Assembly (NCBI GenBank): GCA_029747015.1
Contig: JAKOGI010000527.1
Span: forward strand, 67,001 to 131,000
Source of the DNA: Carnegiea gigantea
Lineage: Eukaryota; Streptophyta; Magnoliopsida; Caryophyllales; Cactaceae
Length of the DNA stretch: 64,000 bases
Reading direction: 5' to 3'
Of this stretch, positions 23,118-36,309 are shown in pieces. Positions within the stretch are counted from its first letter, which is position 1, and the number at the start of each line of letters is the position of its first letter. The notes beneath the pieces are model-generated. The model saw only the letters and a list, made by a program, of their open reading frames with translations. It was not told where the DNA came from and searched no databases. Position numbers and translations under genes: made by a program.

Positions 23118-25979
23118 TGTCACATCGCCAGCGCTTCTGGATTAGAAACCCCTAAGGCATAAAAGGATTTAATGAAGTGATTTGGTAAGTCCCAAAGCAT
23201 AACTCAAGGTGAGTTTAAGTGTTCTGGAATGAAACTGATAGAGTTCTACTAGAAACTGCAGTAAATAAAAAAATCAACTCGAGCTAACGGTACCTGGAGG
23301 TCTGAACAAATTAAAAACTTATCAACTAAGTCAACAACTCTGGTCATACATCTAAGTTACTTAGATTCAGATCAATTTACACTAGGTACGTAATTTAAAG
23401 TACATAAGACCTATTTGGGGAAAAATAGAGCCAGAGCCAAACTATAAGCTTTTAAGTATTACAAACAGGCTTCTTGTTTACAAAGGCAACATAGGACCAC
23501 CTAAAATCCCACAACATGCAAATGAGTGGAACTGGAAGTAGCTGCAGATGAGTCACCCAATATAATTCCATACTTGACTATTCTAAACCTAGAAAAGAGA
23601 AATAAGGAGGGAAGTGAGCTACCATATGCTCACTGAATGATTCTCAGCCCCAGGAAAACAAAATAGTTGTATACAATACTAATAAGTAGCAAATGCATAG
23701 AAATTATTCCTATTAATATACTAGCCAAGCAAGGACTAATAATCAAATCATCCTTCAACCCAATCTAATTTGTTAAGATTGGTGGACTATTGACTCCTAT
23801 TACACACTTAGCATCAAGCACCTCAACTAAAAGCTACCACTTGAACTCCTTTAATGAGAAACGAGATAGATGCGAAAAATGAGTAAGAAACTTCCTTGAA
23901 TCAATTTAAATCATTATAAGATGATTTTTTTCTAAAGAATGTCGTTTATACATCAATAAGCACCTTTTAAAAATTCACGCACTTTACCAAATCCTTGCAA
24001 TAGCATATATCAAAATTAAAAAGGCATCAACACATAATGGGAAATAAAATCATTTTTTGGGCATCTGAGTCACATATTGGTGCACTTTTTGGGTGATAAA
24101 CATAACTTATGACTAATGGTATCCCCGGGCCTCTCATAGTCAATGGACTTTTGTCCTCATCAGGGTAGTGTCAACTAGGATTTCCACTTCTGAGTCTGCT
24201 CCCTAGGAATTAGGGTTCCTGCATACTGAGTTTACTCCCTAAATCAAGTCCATTTAGTAAGCACTTTCATCCTAGCTAAAATAATTCAAATGTAGTTCAC
24301 TTTCAATGCATTCAGCATTTAAAGCTCCCGTTATATTGCAACAACGGCATATCCACATTCAAGAAGGCTAACAACACCTTTAATAACATCAAGTCAACTT
24401 CTAAAAACCGTAAAACCACCCATTTAGGAAAGCAAGCTTGCAAACGAATTATTGGCCAAGTAACCATTTACTTTTCAAAGGAATAGATATTAAAACTCGT
24501 TTTAGAAGCCACTAGTTCGCAACTTACTCATAAATAGTTTCACTAAAAAGAACTCAGCAGTTTGATCATGTAAAATAGTCATATACTTTAAATTGCTAAA
24601 TTCGCTTCAAGTTTGTATAAAATGGAACATTTAAAATAAGCTCACAACCTTTACATAACACTTTATTATTTCAAAAGTAATGTTTCAATGTTTTGGTTGA
24701 TGGTTCAAACAAGTGAACGATTTAGTTGAACAATTCAACTGAATAGTTCAGCAAACCTGATTATTGTTCCAAGTTCAGGGTACAGCAATCAATTAAGGTT
24801 TGAGACGCAATCAAACAAGCGAATATGGTTTTAGCTAGAGTGAGACAGGCCAAGAGCAAGAGGCTGCTTAGTTTATGAACCTAGTTCACTACTTAATAGA
24901 TTCACTTAACCGTTCAGTTGATTCCCTTGTTTTCCCACTTCGCTCTAACAAAACAAGGCAACCATGACTCAAAAGTTAATAGAAACAACAACGTAATCGA
25001 CCAACATGTTACACAAATTCTGGTAATAACAAGTGATAACACAACATCAAAATACAGCAACACACTTCGTATATTTATCGATTTATCACACAATCCGAAC
25101 TCCCTCTTCATAGCACCGCCCACAAAACTTCCATAGAAGCCACTCATTTTTGATCCAATTCATTTCAATCAACCTAAGCAATCCACCCACTACCCACAAA
25201 TTCATAGTTTATCAAAATTTCCAATCTAATAACTGAATCAAAACTCATGAACAATTCAGAAAATATTTGCAAATTAGCTGGCAATTTAGGATATCAAGAC
25301 CCACCCACCATGTTCCAAGCTGAAGAACTCGATTAATGGGTGATATGGGTGGTTTGTAGGATGGTTGAGTTACGAACCCCCGCTACTGGCTGTGACCCAC
25401 TGCTCAAAACAAGTTCTGCTCCAGTTTCTTCCTTTGTCTATATGAATTGCTACTGCTACTGTCGAATTCATCCTTTCTTGCTCTCTCTAGCCTTGCTTTC
25501 TATCTGTTATCAAGTCCAAAATCAGTGCTGGTTGGGTGGATATGGCATGAAGCCTGTGTGAAGTATGGCAGAGCATGGGCTGGTGTTGTGAAATTGGAAG
25601 GGAAGGATGCTGAGTGTCATGACTTCTTTTGAGATACAGATGCCTAGCATTTTAATTTTTATCAGCCTTTTTCCTCTTTTTTTTTTCTACTAACCCAAGT
25701 CATGAATTCCCAGGCCCAAAATCAAGCCCATAAATTTAAGTATTCATTAGCCGCTTAATTTCGCCAATCTCACTTGGCTCAATATTCAACGAATTCCTAA
25801 TTTTACGCGCTTACTTAATAGGTCGCGAAATTTCAAAACTAATCTTTAATAAAATTATCCACTTAAATAAGTGTATAAATATTAACCTAATTTAGCTAAA
25901 ATAATAAAATTGCAATCGATAAAACCATTAGTCGAATTAGTTTGCTTCGACCAGAAAAAAAACATACATTACATTCACA
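23118..25979 (-). mobile_element. Nested long LTR (solo), chromovirus/Tekay-like, minus orientation
   Basis: This 2.86-kb segment separates protease from RT. On the minus strand it starts TGTGAATGTAATG and ends CCAGAAGCGCTGGCGATGTGACA. The block CAGTGAGCATATGGTAGCTCACTTCCC, reverse strand near 23610-23640, parallels TTACTGAGCGTGTGGTTACTTATCCC in the solo LTR at 1914-5524, so both are distant copies of one LTR type in opposite orientation. No coding domains lie inside; open frames at 24918-25147 and 25340-25632 look like chance. The right edge is fixed by gypsy coding resuming at about 25981. No target duplication was found. Confidence 0.65.
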
Positions 25980-25980
25980 C

Positions 25981-28440
25981 CCAGGGCTCCCTTTTTTGAG
26001 AGAAATTTAGCACAAAATTGATCCTCCACTGAGTGCTCAATTGTCGAGCAATCAGCCTGCAATCCCAATGAATCTAAGAGCTTCAAATACAAGTCTAAGA
26101 GTTGCTTGACCATAGATATATTAGGGAGACTTTGTGTCCTTGTTTAGTTCCTGCCATTTTGGTATCTAATAAATATGGGACTTGGCATATATGTGTGGAA
26201 TCTAGACCCATAAACAATAACACCATAAATTATAGAATCCTATCCCCTGATTGGATGATATGTTTGATGAATTACGTTAGTCCAAGGTCTTCCCAAAAAT
26301 TGACCTTAGAAGTTGGTACTATTAATTCAAATAAAGGAAGGAGATAGATGAAATACTGTACTGAACAACAAGTACGAGTTATATGAGTGGCTTATCATGC
26401 CTGTTAACTTTATATAATGCTCCTAGCACTTACATAAGACTTAAATAAGGTTCTAAGGCCTTTCATTAAGAAATTCGATGTGGTTTTTTTTGATAATATC
26501 TTGGTGTATAGTTCTAATGAAGCATCTTATGTTGAGCATCTCTTCTAAGTCTTTTATGTCTTGAGGCAATAAAAATTATATGCTAACCTTGAGAAGTGTG
26601 AATTATTCTCACCCTAGTTATTTTTCTTGGCTGTGTTGTTGCAGGAAAGGGTATACAAGTGGATGAGTCTAGACTAAACCTATCCAAAGTTTGCCCCTGC
26701 CTGCCTCTATGATGAAGGCTAGAAGCTTCCACAGCTTGGAATCCTTCTATCGCTGGTTCATTAAAACTTTAGCTCTATTATGGCTCGCTTGACCGAATGC
26801 ATGAAGAAGGAAAGTTTTGTGCAAATAAAGGCTAACCAAAGGACCTTTGGGGTCATCACAGACAAGCTATCTTTAAATTCAATCTTGTCTCTTGCCTATT
26901 TTGAGCTCCTTTTTCAAGTTGAATGTCATGCTAGTGGAGTTGGCCTCGGGCCAATCCTCGTCCTAACCCTTTAGCTTATTTCAGTGAGAAATTGAGTAGC
27001 CTCAAGCTTAGCTACTCCACCTATGATAAAAAGTTTTATGCTACCATTTGGACTCTTACTTATTGGAATAACTACCTCAAGACCATTTGTGATACATTCA
27101 TATCATAAGGCTTAGTCTTGCATCCTTGCTCCACTCAAGGCACTTCAACTATGTGGAATTGCTCTAAACATTCTCCGTCACTTACAAGCATAAGGACGGG
27201 AAAAAAATGTGGTGGCTGATGTTTTCTCAAGGAGATACAATTTTCTCTCTATTTTTAATGCTTGGGATTTTACACTATCCAAGAACTTTGTAAGGAAGAT
27301 GAGTATTTCTAAGAAATCACTGTAAATATCAAGGCTCATGATTCTTATATTATGTGAGAATGAATTTCTCTTCAATAATAATAAACTATACATTGCTAAA
27401 GGCTCTGTAAGGTGTTACTAGTGAGGGAAGTTCTTCATGGTGCATTAGAAGGTCATTTTGGAATCAACAAAACAATTAAAATCTTAAAAGAGCATTTATT
27501 GACCTAAAATGGCAACTGATTTTCATACTATTGTCTCCAAGCACATTATATGCCATAGAGCCGAAAGCACCTTTTGTCAAAGGCTATACACTTCTCTTTC
27601 AATGCCAAATGGCTCTTGGGAAGATGTGAGTATGGACTTAGTTTTGGGTTTGGCAAGTATCCAAAGAGGGCATGATTCTATTATGGCTGTGTTTGCTCAG
27701 TTCTCTAAGATGACCGACTTTATTCCATGCCATAAAAAAGTGATGATGCCTCTCACATTTCTCACTTTTACCTCAAAGAAATCATCAGGCTTCATAGGGT
27801 GCCAAGGAGTATTCTCTCCAATCGGGACACCAAATTCCTATCTCACTTTTGGAGGTCACTACAGAAATGGTTGGGAATAAAGCTTTTATTTAGATTGACT
27901 AGTCAAGCCTAAACTGATGGGCAAGCGAAGGTTGCCAACTAGATTTTATCCACCTTTCTTAGATACGTAGTGAGCAAAACCTCAAAGAGTAGGATCTAAA
28001 GCTCTCACATGCCAAGTTTGCTTACAACTAGGCTCCTACTTATACCACATGCCACTCTCCATTTGAAACTAGTTATGAGGCAAATCTAATAGAACTATTG
28101 AGCTTGGGGTTATCTTTGAGACTAAGAGAGAGCTAAGGAAATGAAGAAGCTTCATGAACAAGTTGGGGCTCAAATAGAGAAGGTTAACGCTTCTTACTCG
28201 GCTAGAGCAAACAAGCATAAGAAGCATGACTTAGTATGGTTGCACCTAAGGAAAGAAGGCAAAATAAACTCACGGCTTGTCGAGATGGTCCTTTTAAGGT
28301 GCCTGAACAGATTGGAGACAATGCCTACAAGTTGGAACTATCGAGTGACATAACTATGACTGCTACAATCAATGTGGGTGATCATGCCCCTTTTATGGAA
28401 GATGGCTTTAAGGATTTGAGGGAAAATCCTTCTCAAAAAG
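25981..28440 (+). pseudogene. Gypsy pol: RT, RNase H, integrase and C-terminal domain
   Basis: The frame resumes with a GLP..R.I.HKID block (about 25983-26025), the usual lead-in to gypsy RT. RT pieces are YIRETLCPCLVP and GTWHICVESRPINNNTINYR (26105-26235), then a FDNILVYSSNEAS block (about 26485-26520) where the catalytic DD has become DN. RNase H shows VECHASGVGLG and YFSEKLSSLKLSYSTYDKKFYA (about 26920-27045). Integrase shows DVSMDLVLGLASIQRGHDSI and FSKMTDFIPCHK (27620-27740), then TDGQAKV (about 27918). The tail at 28236-28440 contains APKERRQNKLTACRDGPF. Stops and frameshifts occur throughout. Confidence 0.85.
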
Positions 28441-28447
28441 GAGAGGT
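28433..28447 (+). promoter_or_regulatory. Polypurine tract of the gypsy element
   Basis: The purine-rich AAAAAGGAGAGG lies directly before the 3' LTR start (TGATGGATGTC at 28448). It would prime plus-strand DNA synthesis. Confidence 0.6.
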
Positions 28448-29315
28448 TGATGGATGTCAAGCCCCTTGCCAATTATTAGCTCTGTCCCCATCCTTACCAA
28501 ATTCCTATCCGAGCTTTCCACATCAAGAATTCCTCTAAATCAGCACAACCCTGGTATGGGTCTTCACCTGCCAAACAAAGTCTAATTTGGGCGTTTCATG
28601 CTTCATTGGGAAGCTCAGTGAGTCCACTTTAGGAATAAGGAATAAATTCTGATAGCACTTTACATTTCCTTTCCCTAAAAATGGCAAAACCCCAACTACT
28701 ATAGTGCAAATTTGTCAATAATTTTGTTTAATTTGGATGAATTTTCCAACCCAAGAGCACCCAGTTTACAAAAGTCCTAGTTTATTTACTTTATTAGGAT
28801 ATCTATTTTAGCATGTGTGCTAAAAAATGGCATTAGATTCTTTTTGAGAGATAAATGGTCAAGATTATGTGGAATGTACACAAAATTTAGTTTTGGAACA
28901 ATTTGGATTTTGGCTCAATTTGGAAAATGCAACTATAGACCTTGAACTTTCCATGCATGGAATGAATCTACACTCACCAATGAAGAAGCTCCAATGAAAG
29001 TACTCCTAATGGATAAGTATAACTCTCTAAAATCTTCTTAGAAGATGAGAGAGGAATCCTGGAAATTCAAGCTCATGGAATTTGTCATGATCATCATTAT
29101 CTTTATATTTGTGATTTATTCTTAAGATACATTGCATGGCACTCATTGGTCCACCTGCCCCACTAATATATTAATGAATTCCCTTTATTTTGGGTATTTA
29201 TGGCTCATTCCCCTCAATATATTCTCAGATTTGATGAATGAATGAATTGCAAGCCACAAAGTCGTTTTATCTTGAGCATTTTATGATGTTGGAAGTCGAT
29301 GATTCATCCTCATCA
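28448..29315 (+). repeat. Gypsy 3' LTR, internally deleted
   Basis: Direct counterpart of the 5' LTR. It runs from TGATGGATGTCAAGCCCC to CTCATCA and lacks about 240 bp found near the end of the 5' copy. Sequence divergence between the two is high, so the insertion is old. Confidence 0.75.
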
Positions 29316-29989
29316 CTACATGAAAAGTGATAATATTTATAAGCATGTGAAAAATTAAGTCCCAAGAACCCTAACATTTGCTAAAGAAGAAAATAAAATA
29401 AAATAAAAATAAAAGAAATGGGCAGATCTAGGGGGGAGAGGAGGGGGAAATGATGATGGAGGGTTAAAACAAAAAGGCATATTACATTGTAGTTGTGAAA
29501 CCAGATAAAAAGCGCAATTATAAGGAGTGAATCAGTTCACAAAGTTATAAAGAAAACGCAGTAAATAAAAGAAAATGGAGAAGGAAATAATAAAAATAAA
29601 AAAATCTAGAGGGGAAAGACTAGAAAGCTATTGAATAGAAATCAAGAGAAACCCAAAAAAGGGATTTAATAAAAAAATAACCTTTCTTTATAGAAAAAAA
29701 AAAGTAGTTGTTATAAGATTGTTTGATGGCTCAAACTTTGAAATATGGCTTTTCCATTTTCCCTTTCTTTTTTGCCATTTGTCTTCTCTTTTTGTTTTGT
29801 TGCTTTTCAAGAAAAATAAAATATATGGTTGCCATATGAAAGAGTAAGAAGAGAACTTGTTTTTTGCTTATTCCCTTTTTGCTTCTTTCTTTTGTCTATC
29901 TTCTTATCTTAAAAAACATAAAATAAATAAAAAGTGGGGGTAGGGTTCATGGTTCGGGCATTAGGTTTCTAAATAAAATTAAAATTTTT
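29316..29989. other. A-rich spacer, nothing recognised
   Basis: Purine-rich sequence with AAAATAAAATAAAAAT runs and a T-rich stretch near 29750-29810. No frame, repeat boundary or RNA gene was recognised. Part could be the tail region of the LINE to the right. Confidence 0.4.
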
Positions 29990-31369
29990 TTTAAGGGATA
30001 TAAAAATAAATATTCTCATTTAACTTTCACAAAAATGCTACAAGTCAGAAGAATATATCAGTTCATGGTAAGACCATGCCAATCAAAAATAAAATTACTA
30101 GCTCTAACATAGGAAATGTACTGAAAACTCTTGACCAATTCATTATAGCTCCTTCACCTCTACTTGTGTTTCCTCAAGTTTAGTTCATTCCACACTTTGT
30201 ACACAATAATAATGAAAATAGTCTTCCTCCACTTGCAAGAATCTAAATTGTCTTTCCACTTCCTAGCATATCACTTTGGCTTCTACTAAAAATTCCAATT
30301 TTTGTACCTTTGCCCATACTATAGTAACTGCTTGATCCTAGCATTACTTACAACAAGATGTTAGAAGAAAATATGGCCACAATTATCTAAATTAGGCCCT
30401 TTATACAATATTTAGGAATCAATCAATCAATAAGCTTCTACCCCTCAGAAGATTTGCAGTGGCTAATCTATTATGACTAGTTGTCCAAAGCACAAACTGA
30501 TGTCTACCTTAGGCCTAGCTCTTCGATATTACCTTCCACCAAGCAACTCTTTGTTGTTTTGAACAAAACATCTCATAACAATTTCTATTCTAAATTTGCT
30601 GGCAAATAAAATCTAGTTCCTAATAGCACATACACCACTAGATTTACAACCCAACTCATTCCTCAATGCTAGTAACTTTTTCCAACCCCAAGCATTAATA
30701 CACGAGCTTATACACTGAAAATGTCATAATACAGTGGCAAATACAATTTAGACCATCTTGTGAAAACATAATCACAATATTGCATCGTACACAATCATTT
30801 CACACAACATGCCTTATCAGGCCAAATCCTTTCTGAAATTCAAACTACCATATTGTATTGGCAGACAAATAGTCTTCTAACTAAGGCTATTTGCCTACTC
30901 TACACTACCATTCCAAAGGAACTTATGACATAAACATTTAGTAGCTTTCATAGTGGCTTGAGGCAATAAAATTATAGTTAATGGAAAAAAAAAATGAATG
31001 AGTCCAGCAATTATAGATTACAACACAACCCTTCTACCAGGGATAACAATGACCAAAAGCCAATTTTCTTCTTGATCTTTTCAAGTAAAGGCCAACATAG
31101 ATGATGTGATAGTTTTTTGGTAGAGAGAGAAAGACCTAAGTATCTAAAGGCAAATGATCCTTGGATAAATCTAGCAACTTCGGGCTCACCAAGGTAAATT
31201 TCGTGGTAAAAAGCCCTGACATTTATGAAAATTTATGAAAATATTTCCATAGAGCACAAATATACTCCTATACAAATCACACATTCGGGTGAAAATGGAA
31301 TTTTCATTAGTAATTTAAGCAAAGATCCCTAAGTAGAACCTTTATGCAAATCACATAAATAAGTTGATC

Positions 31370-33060
31370 GAGGGTCACCTTGTCTCAAACCTTTGGCCCT
31401 AGGGAAAAAAAAAAAAAAAACCACCCACATGGCTCACCATTCATGCTGATAGAAAGGAGCTAGTAGAAACACAAGTCATAATCAGATAAACAAACTGAGC
31501 ATGAAAGCCAAAAGCTAACAAGGGAACCTCCAAAAGGTCTAGTCAATTATTGGAGCCTATTAGCTATCACTTTAGATTTATCCTTATAAAGCACATTGCA
31601 CAAGGACGTCAATCTAAAATTAACAACATTGGTGGCATTTTATTTATTTAACAACCAGTGATCAAGGTAGAGTTTACCTATTTAGGAAGCTTTTTGTTTT
31701 CAAAAAAGAGCAATATAGCTTGATAGAGATCTTACCCAATAATGTCCCATGATTTCTTATAGAAGGCATAAGTCAAACCATCCTATCCTAGAACTTTATT
31801 CTTACCCATACTACAAATACCCCTCTTGAACTCCTCACAAGTGAAAGGAGCCAAAATAATCTCCTATTAAGCCTCAATAATGACACGAACATTAGCTAGC
31901 CAAGAATTATGAAAAGCTTGTACAATTTGAGCAGCCACCCTAAAGGCTTTTTTAACAATCAACAAAAACTTAGCCAATATCCTCTAGAGAAGTAATTCAT
32001 GGCTATAACAATTAGAAACTTCATGAATAAATTGTTCCTGCTCCTTTGCTTTATGATAGCATAAAACAAGCTACCATTTGCATCATTATGCTTAAGATAA
32101 TTTTGTTTTGCCCTTCTTTAATATACCATCCTCTAACCTCCTAAATTTTGAGATAATAAGCAAATAAAACTACTATTGAACCCATAAGTCCTAAGGCCAA
32201 AGGTAAACCTTCCTGAATATGAATTGATTGTTCATGATGCATATCGACCTTATTAGATACACCCAGGAAATGATCAGAATAAAGGTCATTTAAAGATTGT
32301 TAAGTCTTTCCAATTTACTAGCAACTTGAAATAATAAACAAGCCCTATCCACTTACAGCTAAGATTCTTTAACAAAGTTAGGAAATCCTAGGTGTAAAGT
32401 CCAAGCATTAAAAAATTTAAAAGGATTCTTCTAACCTTTAAAAAGATCCTTAATATTAGCCAATACAAATGATGATCAGACACACCAGGAGTTGGGAAAC
32501 TAGTTAAGATAGATGATCACTGTAAATAGTAGCAAGGTTAAGCAGCACTCAATCAAGTTTAGATTACAACCTAAAACTACCATGCTGCTTATTACTCAGA
32601 CATAGAAGAACCTAGTAGTAGGAGCTATACTCAACTCATTCTTTTCACACCAAGAAATAAAAGCATCAATTTTATTTTAGGCAAGATCAACTTTAAACAT
32701 GTTCTCATCTTAAGAATTGACAATATTAATATCCCTTAGGATCACCTAATGATAAGAAATATTTAGCCTACTAGCATGAAGATCTTAAGAGACTCCCCAA
32801 CTGTAGTATAGTTATGGCCATACACTAAAGCGCTAAACCCCTCAAAGACCTCGTTCCATCCTTGATAAAACAAAAGGACAACTTTAGCAGTACTAAGAAT
32901 CACATCTACCGGCAAAATAGGCTTTTAGAACACCTAAATCGTATATTATAATGATAATGATAATTGGTCACAAAACACAATTGAGAAAAAACATCCTAGC
33001 TACAATACCTCTAGTATTTGGCTCTTTGACCGTTGTTTCCACAAAACCAAAGATCGCTGG
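31370..33060 (-). pseudogene. LINE ORF2 endonuclease and RT remnants
   Basis: Near 33055 the minus strand reads FGFVETTVKEPNTRGIVA, the 'G.VETKV' start block of plant LINE endonucleases. A GVSDHH block near 32490 fits the catalytic SDH motif. The RT part shows YAFYKKSWDIIG near 31760-31725, related to 'FYK..W.II', and AKGLRQGDPRS near 31405-31373, the 'KG.RQGDPLSP' motif. Every segment is separated by stops. Confidence 0.65.
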
Positions 33061-33349
33061 TCTCTTATCAAGATAACCTACTTTATTTGATGTTGTTTTG
33101 AGAAGTTATTCAAAACTCTCACAATTTAACTTAGAATGATCATGTAGTAGATTGCTAGCCAAAACCCTTCCTATACTATATGATTTGTCATGCTTGCTCA
33201 TAAAGTACCATATGATCTAACACCTTCTCTTAATTACCAACCACAGAGCTAAATTTGTTAGTGAAAACAATGGTAGTCTTCCAAAGCCACTACCTTTCTC
33301 CCCTAAAATTCTTACGAGCACCCTTAGTAGAAGAAGGAAAACAAAGGGC

Positions 33350-34390
33350 AACATCCTAGATAGCACTAATGTGCCCTTCAATCACAGAATCCATAACATT
33401 TTTTAACACAAGAATAGACTGATCAGAAAGAGGAACATCTTCAACCTTAGGGATAAAGTGAACCTCACTTTGACATAAATGAGCAACTTTATCTTTAGGC
33501 AGCCAAAGTTTCCTCACACGAGATAGAGAGAAATTCTCCTCAACATGCCCTAACTTCTTACCTTTCCTACAAAATAAGGAACTCACTTGAACTGAGCCCT
33601 TGGAACAAACAAAGTTCCAAAAGGATCATGAAATGAAATAGTTCTCAACAATTCAGTAGTAACATCTACCTCAACCAGAACCCTAACATAAGCAAATCTC
33701 TTCTTAAACATAGTACATTTATCTGCAAAACAAGTGGTAACCACAACACTAGCCAGTTACTAAGACCAGTAACTAACCAAATCTATAAGACCATATTTAG
33801 AAAATTAATCCAAATTGGAACTTTAGTAATCTAATGCTTAAACTCAAAAATACAAACCAATGCTTTATGATTAGGAATTATTACAAATTACCTAAGGGCC
33901 TCCTCTTAAAATGCCTTCCATATTCTCATTACACTCAAATCTAAACACGTACAAAATGTAAAGGACGACATAAAAACTTTGGTCTAGTAACCATCCCCTG
34001 CCTCTTCTCATTGAAATCCTAGATAGTAGATAATTTAGGCATGAGCGCTGTGATATAACCTACGAAAGCTATCTTCTAAAAATCAATCTCTTTAGCAATG
34101 TCCTTTATTGTAGTATTAATAACCTTCGCATCATTAGCAATCTCATGCTTGACAAAATGAATTTATAACCCAGTTGTATGCTCTCTATTGTCCTCAAATA
34201 GCAATCGAAATGTCTTCTTAGCAACACCACCAAACTCCTTAACTTACCATTTTTATCATTAACAATATCCCCTCTAATCTCACCCTCCTTAGATCAAGTA
34301 ACAAGACAATGACCTCAAGAGTAGAATAAACAGGCTCTTCAACCAATTCAATATCATGTTTAACCCTTTTAACTCTACTATGATGATTTT
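33350..34390 (-). pseudogene. LINE ORF1 remnant (DUF4283 plus zinc knuckle)
   Basis: Minus-strand pieces include KIAFVGYITALMPKLS, RPKFLCRPLHFVR and GGPL (about 34085-33890), FAYVRVLVEVDVTTELLRT (about 33690-33640) and then SFHDPFGTLFV. These match the DUF4283 domain and following region of plant LINE ORF1. From 33586 the frame reads FCRKGKKLGHVEENF, a CCHC knuckle missing its second and last Cys. Several frame changes separate the pieces. Confidence 0.7.
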
Positions 34391-34743
34391 CAAAATGAAT
34401 CACCACCAGAATTAAAAATTACTCATCTATGGTAGGTAAGGTTTTCCATGAAGTCAAAGTTCATATAGATTGTTATAGATAATTAGAGGGGCCTCATATA
34501 GGTCCTTCGTCAAATGTGCAACCATATTCTTCTTTTTTGGTTTTCCCACTTTTTCAAACGGCACCGGCAAGTTACTAATCAGAAATCACTTTGTCGAAGA
34601 GAGGAACCCTCTTATGGTGCTCTCAAAACAAATTTATATTTTTTTTCTTCCTTATTTTCCTTGGTTTTGTTATTTCCCTCCTCGTTTTTTCCGTTTTTCA
34701 AAATTAGACAAGGATGATGCATGTTTAGACTATTTATTCAGCT

Positions 34744-34878
34744 TGGATTATAGCGGAGTAAAGTAAAATATCTCTCTGAACTTCACTCGATCTCTATGGA
34801 GTAGTAGGTTGGATTATAGCAGAGTAAAGCAAAATATCTCTCTGAACTTCATCTACTCCATTTCTATGGAGTAATAGG
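34744..34878. repeat. 66/69-bp direct tandem duplication
   Basis: TGGATTATAGCGGAGTAAAG... at 34744-34809 is repeated as TGGATTATAGCAGAGTAAAG... at 34810-34878. The copies share AAAATATCTCTCTGAACTTC and TCTATGGAGTA and differ by a few substitutions and a small insertion near the middle of the second copy. Function unknown. Confidence 0.85.
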
Positions 34879-36309
34879 TAGTCTATGATTTTTAAATTTA
34901 GGGTCTAACAAAAACAATCTCTCTGTAATTTTGCAATTCAGGAGTAAGGATGCTACATTAGACCCCCATATGCCTCTCCTGGTGGTGGGATTTTTAAGGA
35001 TTTGAATTTGGATAAGGATTATTCTTGTGGGCTTTCAGGACTTCTCTTTCTCTTAGATTGACGGATTTGTCTTGGATTTTTGGTATATTTCATTAAACAA
35101 TTAGCCACTTTTTAATGAAAGAATAACAGCAATATCAGTAGCGACAACAATAGTAACAATAAAAATAATTAAAAAAAAGGGCTATGCCAAAATTCAGTGT
35201 CTATTTGTAGGCATATATAGGGTTGGATGTTTGAATTAAAGTGTTTTCGGAGAAATTCAGGTGAATTCGAGAAGGACGTTCAGGCTTACAAATGGATGAC
35301 GTGTTAACCGGCTAGAAGTGCTGACTTGTCCCTATTCAACAACCTACACAAAAGGTCAATGCCGGGTTTGACCTGAGTAGGCTTCCTCTGACACTCAAGC
35401 TAATCTACGAATGCGAAAATGAAAAGGGGAGAACAAAGGTAGAGAGAATTTACTAAGTTTGGAAGAATGTCACAAGTGTCATATCATGAATTGTGTTTAA
35501 TAGTTGCCATAATGATAATAAGTAGGAGTATTTATAACTTAGGGCGTGGTACCCAAGGATAGGATGGTAATTCCTCCTTCTAATGGTGGAATGACCATTA
35601 CACCTATGTCTTTTTCCTCATCTTCATACTAGGTCAACCTTTGACTCATGTTGACTTAGATCCCACCATGTGTCAACTTGTCATTGGCAAGGTTCCTAAA
35701 ATATCTGAATCAAAAGGATATTAGCACATTTTAAGGCTTTTATATTTTTGATATCTGAGAGTCTAAAGTCTTATTGGACCAATTTATTGTAATTGGGCTT
35801 TTTCTAAAAACAAGACATATTTTTAGGCATCTACAGGCACTCATGAGCAGAATAGATCAAGATTGAACTTTCATTAAATGTTCTGTAGAGGGTCAATGAC
35901 ATCTGAAACACATTAAAAACCTGATAAAATTTGGAAACAAAAAAGATAAAGCATTTTAACAATGATAATAACAACAACTCCTGACTTAGGTTCCATGAAG
36001 ATCATAGTATAGACAAACTTACCCTGGCGAGTATTTCTATCAGCAGAACGGTCGAATGCGGTCAACCCACCTAAAAAATTTTCAAAAAGCATTTTTGTAT
36101 TGTCCGAATATTTTGAAATACATTTGCAAATATGAGCATTAGATATCAATTAGGACATCAAAAAAATTAACTATTAAATAAATAAACAAACAAAATGGAA
36201 ATTTAATGCGTACAATAATCATAGTAATATTGTTCAGCCAATGAATATACACTAAAGAATAGTATACAAGTCAAATAACACACATATTCACGCAGTGACC
36301 AAAAGCCAG
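34879..36309. other. Spacer with LTR-like traits, not assigned
   Basis: A TATA-like GTATTTATAACTT near 35528-35540 and a TGCC...GGCA pair (start about 35184, end near 35840) hint at a short LTR on the plus strand, but no target duplication, primer site or coding part supports it. The minus-strand frame at 36149-35913 matches nothing I know. Confidence 0.3.

Larger units (their letters stand above)
20184..29315 (+). mobile_element. Ty3/gypsy retrotransposon, degenerate, with both LTRs, split by a reverse-oriented LTR
   Basis: Direct repeats at 20184-21291 and 28448-29315 flank, in order, a tRNA-iMet-like primer site (21295-21306), gag, protease, RT, RNase H, integrase and a C-terminal DNA-binding-like region. 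The integrase-after-RT order defines Ty3/gypsy. The C-terminal block (DGPFKVPEQIGDNAYKLEL) resembles chromovirus integrase tails, but no chromodomain could be confirmed. The coding region is full of stops and frameshifts. The 3' LTR lacks about 240 bp present in the 5' LTR. No clear target duplication was found. A 2.9-kb foreign LTR sits between protease and RT. Confidence 0.85.
29990..34400 (-). mobile_element. Third L1-type LINE, heavily decayed
   Basis: On the minus strand, ORF1 blocks (34390-33350) are followed by endonuclease-like (33060-32440) and RT-like blocks (about 31810-31370), then a very degenerate C-terminal part to about 30000. The order is that of a plant L1 element. No frame longer than 76 codons survives. 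The 3' end near 29985-29993 (a short T run on the plus strand) is a guess. Confidence 0.65.

Noticed and set aside
24914..25632. Open frames inside the nested long LTR
   Set aside because: The region is LTR by its ends and relation to 1914-5524, and the frames have no family features.
20184..29315. Endogenous pararetrovirus as an alternative for the RT-bearing region
   Set aside because: It has LTRs, a tRNA-iMet primer site and integrase, which belong to a Ty3/gypsy element and are lacking in pararetroviruses.
35184..35840. Possible short solo LTR with TGCC/GGCA ends
   Set aside because: No target duplication, no related copy in the window and no diagnostic end sequence, so it was left as a spacer note.
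35913..36149. 78-codon minus-strand frame
   Set aside because: Unrecognised, with no supporting context, and within the length expected by chance in AT-rich DNA.
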